Shown: piece by piece, positions 24,601-37,687 of the stretch
Position numbering within the stretch: position 1 is the first letter of the stretch
Layout of the letters: each line of letters begins with the position of its first letter
NCBI GenBank assembly: GCA_035041965.1
Contig: JAPYMA010001917.1
Coordinates: 1-64,000 of the forward strand
Direction: 5' to 3'
From: Anisakis pegreffii
Lineage: Eukaryota; Nematoda; Chromadorea; Rhabditida; Anisakidae
DNA: 64,000 nt
Notes under the pieces: model-generated
What the model was told of the DNA's origin: nothing
The model's database searches: none
Seen by the model: only the letters and a program-made list of their open reading frames with translations
Program-made: the position numbers and the translations under genes

Positions 24601-27600
24601 CCTATCCTCGTCCGAACCTAACAGGGTTTTCATACGTTTTAACAAGGTTTTCATTCTTTTCCTTGCTGCTATAATTGCTCTCATAACTTTTATCGCCAGA
24701 AGTGTTCTCTTTTGCTAAGTTCTCATTCATTTCACTCAACAATTGAAGTCAAATTCTCATTCTATCAAATACACTCTATAATTGATCATTCGACTGTCGA
24801 ACGTTGTTGAGCAATAGTATTCGATTGCTGTATTGTTGATTTTGGGTGTCAACACTCGTCATCGCATCCAAAAAATAGTATATGCTACAGAATAAGAAGC
24901 TGATTTGAACTGTAAAATGAAGTGAGACGAAGTGAATGAGAGAAAGTCATTAAGAGAACAATATTCACCTGCAATTGCTATGAGAGTGAATACAACACGT
25001 CTGAAAAGAATGAGAATTCACTCATATCAGTTTGAAGTGAACGCGTCATAGATAAAAGGTTTTCATGCAGTCATAACTCATTGCAATAGTGAGCAGCGCA
25101 ACGGACTAGGACAGTGGTTCTCGTAGCAATTCAGTTTACCCGTTATGGGTAATATTAGAGTAACGGCGGCCTGCCGGTTCATCAAAAGGGATAAGTGGAG
25201 CACCCAAACGTGAGAACCACTGAATTAGTCGAACGCATTGATAAAAAATGAATTCAGACATATAATTGCAGAGATTGAAAATAAATTGGACGAAATTGGG
25301 AAGTACGCAGAATTGGATGATATACCGTTGAATGCAGAAGAAGAGCAACGTTTAGAGGAATATCTGAATGATATTCTGTCGGATCGTAGCCCGGATGTAT
25401 CGAAGCTGAATGACGAACAAGCGGAACGTTTACTCAAATACGTCCACTTTCTTCAAAGTACTCTCCTCGACTCACAAGGCACTGCACTTCAAAACGTTCA
25501 CACACCACCAATAAAAATTTATTCTCTATTCATTGGTCCTATGGCTTTATCCAGAATCATGACTTAACATTTTGAAAAGTGAATCACGACGTTTGATTGA
25601 GGGGGATGGAAGATGGGCGATGCCCGATAGCATTGGTTGAAAGGGGTGTTTAGGCTTCTTCGTTCCTATTTCCTCGCATCCACCTTAAAACATTGAATTT
25701 CGGGTGATCTCCTCTTCTCAGTGTTTAAAATGCGAATACCTACACCGTAGTGCACCATGACAATAAACTCCTTCACTGTTACACATTTCAATTTCATCGT
25801 TTCACTCTATTTCACTTATGAAATATTGTTTTGCTTCCCGCATATGTTGCATTTGGCAAACAGTTGATTCAGTCACGTTCGAAAATGCTCCGTAAATTCT
25901 ACAGTTTCGACTTCAGCGGATAGCAGAAGCGAAGAATGTTTCTTCGAGAATTTCGTCTAACGAACAACGCACTAAATTTGGCGATGACTTCTTTTTGCAT
26001 GTTTCATTGTCACGAACCGTCACCGTTTGCAGTGCACCTAATTTTTTAGAAATTTACACAAAAAGTTGAGAGCATATAATCACATAAGAATGAATCTTTT
26101 TTGGTATGGTGATCGCTTAAGAAATTTTTTGTTTACTTTCAAATAATCCGAATTTCGAACAATTTTTTGATTCGTTCTCATTGCAATCAGTCGTGACATC
26201 GAACTGAAGCTTTCTGAAGCATAAACGAATATATGATTCATTCTTAGATGGAACCGAATCAGCGTTGAAACCTGGTGAAGCCGAGGAAGCGATACCGTTG
26301 AATGTTGATGACGATAGAATGTTACCTCTGAAGAAAGACACTGAGCATCTCGGCGATCAAAACACAGGTTGGCCATGTGATTGTGGTCGAACCCATGCTT
26401 ATTCAAGCTGTTTCGCATGATGCGGATCTTCGCCTCTGGCGTTGATCAGTTATCAGCTGAAACACATCACCTAATTGTTTTCCATTGAAGGGCTACTTTA
26501 AAACATATGTAATAACTGTGCACATGCATTCGTACCTAGTCCACATTAAGGTATTAATACCAACGAAGTGATCTTAATTGAGAGAGGCAGTGATTTGCAT
26601 GATATCCGACAAGGTTGCGGAATTACAATAAATGAATTAAGTTTCAGGTCTGGAGAAAGTTGAACATAAAATAGTGAAAGGAGCACCCCCGTTGGAGAGG
26701 GTCGATAGCACTCGTGTTTATTTAAAAGTTAAGAGGGATTTAGATGAAGATCAACTTTACCAATTGGTTGCTTATCTCGAACACTCAATCGCTGTTCCCA
26801 ATGAGCTGTTTTTCGATGATTTTCAGTATGTTCTCATTTCATATTTCTATCTTTTTGCATAACAGACTCTGAATGAGAACGTGTATATATTATTCATCTA
26901 TATATCTCAATCGGTAAAATCTCTATCACATTCTCAGAAATGATAAATTATCAGTAATCATAGAGGTGAACTTTATGGAACTGAACATAAATTCTTATGT
27001 TAAAATAATAGGTTTGATGGTGATCAATTGTCGTTCCGCGTGTCGCGCTCAAACGCGCTTCGTTCGCACAACACCAAACGACAACTGAGTTCAGTCGAAG
27101 GAATTGCGGAGGCAGTTTGTCAGTCATTACTCCTCCATAATTAGCACTTCTTATAAATCATTTTCATCGTTTTTTCGAGTTATCAGAGTGACTAATTCAA
27201 TTTAGACTTAAAATTAACGAGCAATCTTCAGTCTTCTTTCACTAACCACCCATTCCACCTCACTAATTTGAACCGCTGATGCTAGTGAGAATGGAAGTTT
27301 GGATCTGAAATTCTCTGCAACGAAACCCACAGTTCATGAAGAAATTGCTTAGACGATACTACACAACTAAACTGCGACCAACAAATCATTTGAATAAGTT
27401 CAATATCAACCATAACTTAAGATAAAAGACGAAAGGATATCGAAACGTTGTCAGGTGTTCGCGTTGATGAAACTGGAATTGGAAGTGGAGAGGTGATTTC
27501 CATTTGATTCTATTCATGTCTGGTTCCATACCACTTTCATGGTCTCTCATCTTTGCTGCCGCTAACTCTAATCGATCATTTGATACCTTTTCACTGAAAG

Positions 27601-30600
27601 CTCTCAATTATAACCGTTGACAAGGTACGAGCTAAGTCGTAGTCTGACTCAAGCTCGACTACATTGATAATTCGATTTTGCTGTGTATTACCGATACGAT
27701 ATCGAACATTATTTCGTTAGCTCTAAAACGACCACCATAACGAAATCAGTCTCTTTAACATTTTTATCACTCTAATTTGCATTGTGATCAGCTTTGTTTT
27801 TCCAGAAACAAAACTTGAAACTCTGGTGATTTCATCTCCATAATACTATTATTGCGTGGAATTTTGAACATAGTTCTTTCACAATTCTGCAACAGTTCCT
27901 TATGAATAATTATGACCAATTCAGTCATAACAGGTCCTCTTTGTTTCGTGTCACTACCTTTCAATATCAAAAGATCATTAAAATCGATATAAAACTAAAT
28001 AGCAAAACCCTGTTCAGTTCGGATTCGAAACGTATTACTTGAATGTCATAAAACGTTCTGTTAGTTAGGCATGATTAAGAGATATTAGACGATAATGAGA
28101 GATGAGTTCTTGTCGAACCAACTGGTGCCAATGTTCATTTCGTTGGTATTGACAAAGTGCTATTCCATGAAACGAATAACAACAAATTGAATGCGGTTGC
28201 AATGATGGATAAGGTATTAGCAATTCAAATTATGAAGGCGATTAAGTTTCGAGAAGAAGTATAATTGCGAGGTGGGATTATAGAGCCATTATTATTATTT
28301 GTTGAGTGGGATCACGCAATCTGTTGAACACAGTTACTATGGAAATGAAATTAAATGAAGTAAAGTCATGAAAGGCCCAGTATCGTGCAACTACATCATG
28401 ACAAATTGAGTATTGTTAAGCATGATCCTCAATTAATACCGCGTTTAATAGCAGATTTTAGTACGTCTGTCTATTATCGATATACCTATTCCAATCATTA
28501 TATGTTAATAAAACCGTCCATATGCGCCATATTTCGCCCTATCTCTAGGTCATATTTATTCATTTATCCAATTTCCAGCAGTACTTCAGTTTTGATTTTT
28601 TTTCTAACAGCGAATTTTCAAGCTAGAACTTGATTCAATTTAGTCTCTTTCCATTTGTCGAATGAACTTAACAATTTTCCACTGAATATTGCATCGCTAT
28701 TATCTAATCTCTTTTCCGCCACATCTGTTCTTTCGTTACTGCTGAAAGCACTAAATGAAACTTCAGTTGCAAACCATTTCGGTGATTAATTGGTTTTTTC
28801 ATCATGTCTGAAAAGTTCCATTGAATTGGGAACTATGACAACAACTAACTCAGCAGAAGAATGCCCTGAAAATTTTTTGAATCAAAAATTTAATGATTAC
28901 GCAAATGAGTAAAAGGTCGTTAATGTTATAATGTCACAATTGAATGAGCACATTGAAGGTTTTGCCATTAATCTGCTACTATAACATGCAGAGTATTGAG
29001 TAACGCCCGAATGTCACCCTTCTGAACATTGTTCATACACTATCAGTGTACAAGCAAATTACATTCACCTAATTATAATCATTACTCTTGAGCGGAATGT
29101 CATTCATTCTAAACTCAAATTCTTTGTTTGTTATGATCGCGATGAATGAGCATTGCATGAATTATGGATACTGTAGAGCATCACTCACCTGAGATCTATT
29201 ATTAGGATGTTTTAAATGTAAAGGTGTTACAATTAGTTAGTGTGTATTACTGGCTTGGAATGATCGCTAGAGCTAACTAGTGAGCAATTATCGTGCTATA
29301 CTAGCTCCAACTGTATAGCACATATCTCACTTTTGAACATAAATTTTTGCAAATTGAGAATTGAAATTCACCTTTTGCTCATTTCATCAGATGACTAGAC
29401 GTTCAAGTGATTGATAGACCCAAGAGACATATCTGAATGAAAGCATGAGCTGAAATGATTGGTGGTTATTTTATGATGATATTAACTTTCAAGAATTAAT
29501 TTAATGAAGTATTGAGTACGCTGAATATTTAATATGAGTGTTGATTGAAAAGTAGAATGCTGGCTGCTAATTGCTTTCATATCAAATAATACACTTTATT
29601 AACCATTTATTCGCTCATTTTGAATGCAACGTATCATTTCCAGTCGTCTCTTGTCAGTGCGCGTGTCACGCTCATAAACAGCAGTTTATCCGCTGAGCTA
29701 TGGGACTTTCACGATTAATTCCATTATTAGCACCTCAATGAAATTATCTCATCGTCTCGTTGAATTAAGACTCCCTGTTTTGATCAAATCATTCAAGAAT
29801 CCGCTTTTATTTTGTATTTCCTCCTTTCGACGACAACCAGAAATAATCTTCTTATAGTCTTCCCTCTGACCCATCAAATCTTTGGATAATGCCCTATTGT
29901 TAACCACTGTAAATATATCAACATTGCTTTTATGTTTATCGAATTACGGTATTGATATAAAACAATGCGCATAAGTATATATCTAAAGACTCATTATGAA
30001 CCACCATGGCTGGCAGCACTAGCTGACATTGAGAGTTGATTGCCGATTGGTCAGTAACATCGACTGAACGCCCATACTGTATATATACATGAGCATCTTA
30101 CTACAGGCATTCATTCGTACGTATAATATTTATTCATTCATTTGACCAGTGATTATAGCTCATTACTGTTTACCACCAACATTACAAATATCATCTTCTT
30201 CTCTCCTTGGTATCTTTCTTTCATGTATTAGTACAGCATACCATCTGTCTTCACAAAGCGCTAAGCACACCCACTGATTCAGTTAGCACAGTGGTACACT
30301 AAAGAATATTTACAAGCGTAGAATGATTATATAAGTTACAAGTTTATGTGTATAATGTTGTATGTGAAAAGCGATATGATGAGTATGCTAGGTGAATTTG
30401 ATTCTATAATATCCTCATATGAAACAGGAACAGGACAAATGTGCATAGTCTGTGAATTGATAATGAATGTAACGGGTGTGTTAATTTGTGAATGTGGTCA
30501 AATTATGAAATGGGATGAATGAAACGGATGAATGCTTGCTCGGTAATATGATATGAGTAGGTGATGCGATATGTCAGCGATATTAATTAATATTAACGCC

Positions 30601-33600
30601 TTATCAACAACACACATACATCCGTACGGCATGTACATATGCTTTGCATTGTTCAGAATTTACTTAATTCAAAGTGAACGATGAAACAAGCTGACTTATT
30701 TCACCTATGTTACTCCTTCAAATGAACCTTGTCTGTTGTCTGCTGAAAATATTCATCCAATCATCTCAATGAAAGAATCGTTTGATCGATAATACTTTCA
30801 TCCACTCTTTCATCTTTCTGAATCCCCATAAAAGATAATCTTTTTCACCTCCTACAAATCATCGAAAAGTCCCAGTGTCCTCAGATAACTAATGTTCCGC
30901 AGAAGTGATTCACCATTTCTACGTTGCTTCGATTGCAGGATAACAGCGAATCTAGTGAAGAAAGTAGGACAAGTGAAGTCGTTATGATATAATGATATGT
31001 GATGCCTTTAAGGGAGTGGTACCGGTGGAGAGTGAGGGTCGTGATGGATTGTTTATGCCAATTCTGGTGATATGTGCTTTCACGATCACGGCGCTGTTTA
31101 CCGTACTCGCCGTTCATCAAATCAAACAACGTCAACGCAATCGCCGTTGCACTGCGATCACGGATGTCGCTGAGCAAATCGAGGGTAAACCCTCTGCACT
31201 TTATCAGGTTCGTGTGCACTTATCACTTTCAGCGCCAATCCATATCAGATGCAAGCAAAAACATAACCTGCTGGCTCAAGTTCGGCACATCATTCGGTCT
31301 CGCCAGATTCACTTTGCTCGAAACTGTATGGTATGCTGCCATACAAATTATCGTTGTGAGCCTTACCAATAACATCATTATCGGTTTTTTCGTCATCAGT
31401 AACATTATCGTATGAACTGTGATTGTGATAATGCAACGAATAAGATTATCCCCGAAAAAGGGATTATCCGAACACCTTTATCTGTATGTAACACATGCTG
31501 CTCATGATAGAAATTATTCACTTAGCAAATATCAGAAATTTGTTCATTGAAGGTCAAAGCTTGCTCAAGTAATTTAACTTCCCAAAAATAGATTTATTCC
31601 AATGTTGACGCGTTTTCCAATGGAAGTGCTGCTAGAATGGATTTAAAACTTACAGTAGTCTGAATATATCAGCGAGGATAAAATTACCATGAAAGCGTGC
31701 CATAGCAACGACATTTGTATAAATTGTACTGCATCCTCATTGGTCATTTTAAACAATGACACATTATTTACCTGCCTATGTTAGCTGCAATGGAACGACT
31801 GTTTGAACAGGAAATAATATTGATAGGAAGGTTCATACATTCAACATCAATGCGCAAAGCTACAGAGCAGTGTTTGCGATGAATGTTGATATGAGCACAA
31901 TCTACTGATAAATGATCTCTTCCATAATGTACAAGCAGGCTTACTGGTACAATCAGATTGATGACTTACTTGATCAGATTGGAGATCTTGTTGAATTACG
32001 CATTTTCTGTTGGGGTGTGAACACATTCAGAATTATTCTCATTTTGCAAACAGTGCAGCATCTAGTTGAATGAGCGAAAAACTTTACAAATACTGCGAGT
32101 ATGTTAATCTTACATCAAGCAGCTATCACAAGAGATGTACACAGTATATGCTTAGTTTCACATCGGGACAGTTGCTGCTCCAAAATGCATCCGCCAATAT
32201 TACAGTCATTGGAACTGTAAAATAAGGAAACCTCCATGTTGCAGCTCCTGCGAGTGTGACCGACTGAAGTAAGGCTACATAAAAAGCAAGCTTAGTTTAT
32301 GACAGCGACGATCATCGCTGTTCGGAGCATTTTTCGAAATGAGTGAATGGTATGTTGAAAAATCGAAAGTAAGACGCGTTAAAAGCACGATAGGAAGTTG
32401 GAATTGACGACGCATTTGTGGATGAATACTATATGGTAAACTGGTGGATAGATGATCTGTCAGATAGAGAGGTAATTCAGATTGCAGACCAAGGGTGAAG
32501 TAAACAGAATTAATACGGCTGGATGAATCAGACATATCTGATTTTTGGTGATAAGGCAGAAGGGTGCGAATTAATTATTTGATAAGAAGGAAAAGTGTTG
32601 ACTGCAATTAAATAGAGCAGTACGTGCGTAGTTTCAACTGATCCATCTATTGGACAAATCTGAACAAAACGTCCCTTCATGAGCAGTATTGGAACCTACG
32701 GTTGAGTATTGCTAGTGCTAGCCTTGAGTGCTCGTTACCTATTCCTTAAAACTATCCAGTCTTGGATGGTTGCTCTTTTTCGAAAATGGTAATAGGTGAA
32801 TAAAATATGTTCTTTTGCTGAATGCAATATGGCACTTGGACTTTGTTTGTCAGGACATTAAATATGCTGTCATAAACTGGATGCAACGCTTAATTAAATG
32901 AGAATTTCGTTATATAATTTATTGGAATATTGAGAAAATGTCGTGATATTGAGAAAATGAATGAAGAACTAGCTTCATGCGTTCGAATCAGTGAAGTGTT
33001 TATGGAAAATTTAGATTGCAAGTAATTTTTTTATATGAATATGCTGAGCGAATATGGACACACATTGTTCCGTATGAACACGGGCACTGATATGCACATA
33101 CAATATGCAATGGCAATGTGATTGTAAGATGTATGTAATCGGTTCGAATTCTCGTTGTGTTAGTAGCATCAAATTAAAATTAATGAACACCAAAAGAGCA
33201 TTGTGCTGAATCGACGAGGGAGTTGGAAACGCAACGAAATGAAGCGAAGCGGTGAGAGCGATATCAATGTCTTGCATCTATGGTGACATCCATTTACATA
33301 CTATCACCTCTCGGCTTTCCTTAATATGTGCTCTTTTTAAGCTTCAATTCATTACTGAGTTCAATCGACAACTACATATATATATACCATATCCTTTCAT
33401 GCATTATTCTCCATCCCTCCTCTCCTTCAGCGCTCAGTCACCCATCTTGTTCCGTCCTATCCTATCTTGTCCACAAACATATCATCGCATCGCAGTCTCT
33501 AAGCTATCAGAGTCTCTTCCTTCCTTCCTTTCCGAATTCATTATAACAAATTCAATACTCATTTCAAATCTGCACACTCGCAATCAGTCATCACTCATTC

Positions 33601-36600
33601 ATATTCAATGAAAACGGTGAAAGCATCATCTTCATTATAAGTTCCATAAAATGTGCTACATTCTTCATCAACTTTAGCTTTTCATTTAACTCAACAAATG
33701 CACATCAACCTCCAATCCCAATAGCATAACACCTCTCTCGCAATAATTCCTATCTCTCAGTCATAATTCTTCAATTATCATTACGATAGCAATGTTCATT
33801 ATGAAAGTTTACTTGACGAAATGCAACGAAAATTTCTTGAATAAATCTCATTGAGCGTTTTATTCATTTATTTGCTCATTTCGTAAATATCGATTCTACT
33901 CACGTATCCGTTCGACTTTATACACTAAAAACATTCATCGCTTTAATGAAATACATCCAATCTATCAGCACTATATAAAAGGGAAACGGAGCCGTGTTTT
34001 TGCTTTGTTGAACGAATAAACGTTCTCTCGGAATACCGAATAATGCTGTTTTTCTTCATAACGGCAGGATTCAGTTGATATAAAGCTTTGAATTATCACA
34101 GTTTGTTGCATAATCAACATTATTATTATCAGTATTGAAATAATACTTCTTCATGCATTCTTCAGGATCTATGTCGTCACCGAATGAGTACTCAAGAGCA
34201 ATCGAGTGGTACCAACTCAAAACACTCCAGTACTTCATCGTGGTTGGTTCCTTATCCATTTAAAGCAGTAACGAGTTAGATAGATGGTGATGTGCACTCT
34301 CATGAATTGTTCTTAGATCTCTTCCATTGCTTATCAACTACCACCAATAACAATTTGTCAAGCGATCTGCCATCGAATCATTGTATCAGCATAGTGTCAT
34401 ATAGCTTTATTAAAGAAAACTTTGCATTTACGACCTTCAACATTGTTGCGATCATTTATCGATGGATTCCATCGGAAGTAAGAATTTAGCAGATCGCAAG
34501 CATGAGAATTTAATTTTGTAACGTGATTCAAATGGAGATGAACAATGGGAGAAGCATTCTGTTTCTGGCATGAATTCACAATATCGTTGATGAATTTCAG
34601 GAGCGAAGAGCCAATATCGCATTCAAATATGGATATTTCAACCGGTCATGTTATTCTTGTACGTTCATTCGTCGGTCAATTAGATCACTCATAATTATAT
34701 CACATCCTTCCTTCCAACATCAAATAATTCATGGAGTAGACGAACTCAATTGAATTCAATGAATAGATAAATCGCAATGAGAAATATGACTTGACTACAT
34801 CACACGCGCAGACACGTACACAAGCAATTTCTGGCACATATCGTGTACTCGGTGATTTACCGTAATCAGACACGATTATATTTCATAACATTCCACGAAT
34901 CGAGCATCTTGAAATTATATGCATAATAAATTATTAGTTAATAAATACGAGAACATCAAGCAAAATACTGGTAGTTTATTGACGTTTCGATATAGATGGC
35001 ACGGCACTTTTTGCGAGGATCTTTGCCTCCTTAAAGCAAACCTCGTTCTGCTATGATTTCACTGAACCGATGATTCGCTGCGTATGCTCGCTTTTTTTTC
35101 AGAATTTCCTGCAGGAGTATCTTCAAAATCCATCAAAAATTGAGGAGCAGTGGTCTACATTAAGCCGATATGTGAACTCAAATGGAGTCAGTTCAATCGC
35201 TGAACAAGAAACGAACAAAGACAAAAACAGAAATCAGAATTTTCTTCCATGTGAATAAAAGCTTTTTTTTTCGAACATTCATGATTATATAGAGAAGAAA
35301 TCATTGCTTACCAGAAGCCCAATAAGTTGAATGCTTAAAAAATACGGCTTCAAGTGAAATTTTTGAAGTGGCTGCAAACATTTAATTATCTTCAACTCGA
35401 TGAACGTATCAAAACATTATTTGCTCAACCCTTCATCACTGAGTTCAACTTCATGTTTATCATATCTCTGTCTATCTCCAGTCATTAAATTCGATGCAAT
35501 TACAATTCGCAAACTCCTTTCAAGTATAAATCTGACTACAGAATGCAACCATCTTCAGATGATGATACCCTAATAAGAATTCAATCGTCTCTGTCAGATG
35601 TCACCTCTTCCACTTACATAAATGCATGTGCGATACATGACTCTGACCCGAGACAACCTGCTTATATCGCTACACAATCGCCCCTTCCGAGCACCATCGC
35701 TGACTTTTGGCAAATGATTTGGGAACAGGTCCTGTGTATCCTTATTAATACGTTCTTATCTCCATCCTAGCGATCACATCATGAACACCGTTGGTATTGC
35801 TTGAAAGTTTATTCTGAATTGATACAACTTCGAATAAAAAGTTCAGAATACAACTTAGAAAGAAGTTGAGCATTTAGTCAAGCCAAAGCTGAGCGGTTAA
35901 TTTCAAATTCAGGGCGTAGTTTTGATCGTGAATTTGGCGAACGACGATGATGATAGAGAGCAACGGTGCACCCGTTATTGGCCGGAAAGTGGTTCACAGT
36001 TACACGGTGCTTTCGAGGTGCATTCGTTATCTTTTCACTTCGTTCTTATTTCCTTTTCTAAATTGATCATACGCAAATGAAAGGCATCCTCAACGAACCA
36101 CCGCATTCTAGATTCATCTCGTATCGGAGCACATTTGGAGTGAAGACTATCTCGTACGTTCATTCTATCTGAAGAATGTGAAGACAAATGAAACTCGTAC
36201 AATTACACAATTTCACTATGTCACATGGCCGTATCAATCAGTTCCATCGACCACGAAAGCACTTCTCGAGTTCAGAAGGTATCACTTCTTATCACCACCT
36301 TTCGCATCCATTCAATGCAGCATTTTTCAATCAATATTTTTCTTCTCGGAAATCTAAATTCCATATCAGAGTGAAGTTTATCGTTTAAAACTATCAAAGT
36401 TGAATGGTTTTGAATTTAAATTGCTGAGTTATCACCTCAAGCACACTACGAACTTAATGCATTTGTGACTGAAATGAAATGGACGATTTTGTGGAATTGT
36501 TTGAAATGTGGATGAATAAAGGCTTAGTAAATGACATACTGCTTGTTATTGAGAATCAAATAATATAGCGCAAAATTCGAGCAGAGGAACATAAAATGAG

Positions 36601-37687
36601 CAACATTGATCGTTTTTTTCATTATACCCAAAGGGCACTATTCACTTGCATTGCTACTGTTATGCGTGATGATTTTATGATGTGCACTTTAGATAAGGGT
36701 TGAGTTTCGATATTAGCATGGGTGTGTTTGTGTGTGTTTGCGTGTGCGTGCATAACCGATTAATAAGTGATTCATTTTGATGAAGCACCGGCAAACAACC
36801 CCTATATAACCCCTACGAAATAGCACACTATAATGATGCGATGGTTGTGCTGATTCGGAGTAATGACCATGAAATGATCATCAACAATGGATCGAGTCGC
36901 ACATTTCGCTCATCATTTTTGTGGATGAGCAATTTTGTTATACGAATCAATTGCATAGTCACAAAAGTGATGGACGCGACGTGCCTACGAATCCCATTCG
37001 AATATTATCACTCAAGTGTCCTCCCATCATTAGTCCTGTTATTCCCTCCTCGATCATCCTCATCACTTTTTAACGAGCACAATCCTCGGATGTGTAGCAT
37101 TACGCTTATCGCCCTTACACCTTTATCTCTTGTACAACACCATTATTATCATGATCAATCATTTGATTCGAAGCACAACCACATTTCTTGGTTTTGACTT
37201 GTTGTGACACTCTTTTCTGCATGAATGCTCACGATGAAGTGCTGGTTATTCAATCATCATATTCACTTCCATTACCAACAACTAAAAAATAAATTTCAGA
37301 AAAGTGAACAAATCGTATCGAGGTCATGCAGCACCTATCGTAGTGCACTGCAGTGATGGTATTGGACGTACTGGGGCATACTGTCTCTTAGATATAGTCC
37401 TGAATAGAATCACTAAAGGTCAATTGCATTCACGATAAATCTAACCATTCATGATCAAAACATCATTCTAAATTGATTATGAATTTGTGAACTGTAAACT
37501 GTTTATTAAAGAAAATGGAATAATAGGAAAGTATAATTCAGGTGTTAAAGAGCTGAATATTGCTGGATCGTTGGAACATTTGCGTGATCAACGTAGTGGT
37601 ATGGTAGAGACAGGTGAACAATACAAGATGGTATTTAGTTGTTTGGCTGAGGAGGTTACCGCCATGGTTAAAGCATTACCGCACTGA
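15571..37687 (+). CDS. ida-1: IDA-1 / IA-2 (PTPRN family) dense-core-vesicle receptor
   Basis: Nineteen phase-compatible exons: 15571-15679, 23128-23178, 23338-23484, 24056-24223, 25272-25457, 26248-26367, 26648-26825, 27012-27118, 27422-27492, 30939-30977, 31013-31207, 34166-34242, 34601-34658, 35103-35250, 35559-35728, 35913-36017, 36112-36278, 37300-37418, 37542-37687; about 786 residues. Exon 1 is a signal peptide. Exons 2-3 carry the RESP18-like Cys pattern ([21 protein letters not shown]). Exons 7-9 match the membrane-proximal lumenal domain. Exon 11 holds the membrane span ([17 protein letters not shown]). Exon 13 holds the family signature [11 protein letters not shown]. Exons 14-19 are a phosphatase fold with [11 protein letters not shown] and WPYQS, so it should be inactive, as IA-2 is. 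The family acts in neuropeptide and insulin secretory granules. The 3' end of exon 3 and exons 10-11 are the least certain. Confidence 0.93.
15680..23127 (+). other. ida-1: ida-1 intron 1 (7.4 kb)
   Basis: A long AT-rich intron between the signal-peptide exon and the first lumenal exon. I find no convincing extra exon or transposon. An imperfect 21-23-bp inverted repeat lies at 18492-18553. The remaining short frames show no splice support. Confidence 0.7.
18492..18553 (+). repeat. Imperfect inverted repeat in ida-1 intron 1
   Basis: CTCAGTTGGGATGCTGAGGG pairs imperfectly with CATCCTAACATCCTAACTCA across an 18-nt spacer. A stem of about 20 pairs with a few bulges or G:U pairs is possible. 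Confidence 0.5.
24435..25222 (-). mobile_element. hAT-like non-autonomous DNA transposon, copy 2
   Basis: Inverse orientation relative to copy 1, with ends CAGTGGTTCTC and GAGAACCACTG. The interior matches copy 1, for example the stretch with AACACGTCTGAAAAGAATGA. The flanking 8-mers (GATTGGGC, AATTAGTC) agree at only 5 of 8 positions, so the duplication is decayed. It sits in ida-1 intron 4 and ends 49 bp before exon 5. Confidence 0.85.
27493..30938 (+). other. ida-1: ida-1 intron 9 (3.4 kb)
   Basis: AT-rich, no exon required by phase. On the minus strand at about 29700-29660 a phrase resembling the 5' half of a tRNA (TAGCTCAGCGGATAAA) occurs without a proper T arm. Confidence 0.6.
31208..34165 (+). 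other. ida-1: ida-1 intron 11 (3.0 kb)
   Basis: It separates the transmembrane exon (ending ALYQ) from the exon starting DLCRHRMS. The two sides join into the family's conserved juxtamembrane YQDLCR motif, which supports direct splicing across this interval. I see nothing else supported in it. Confidence 0.75.
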
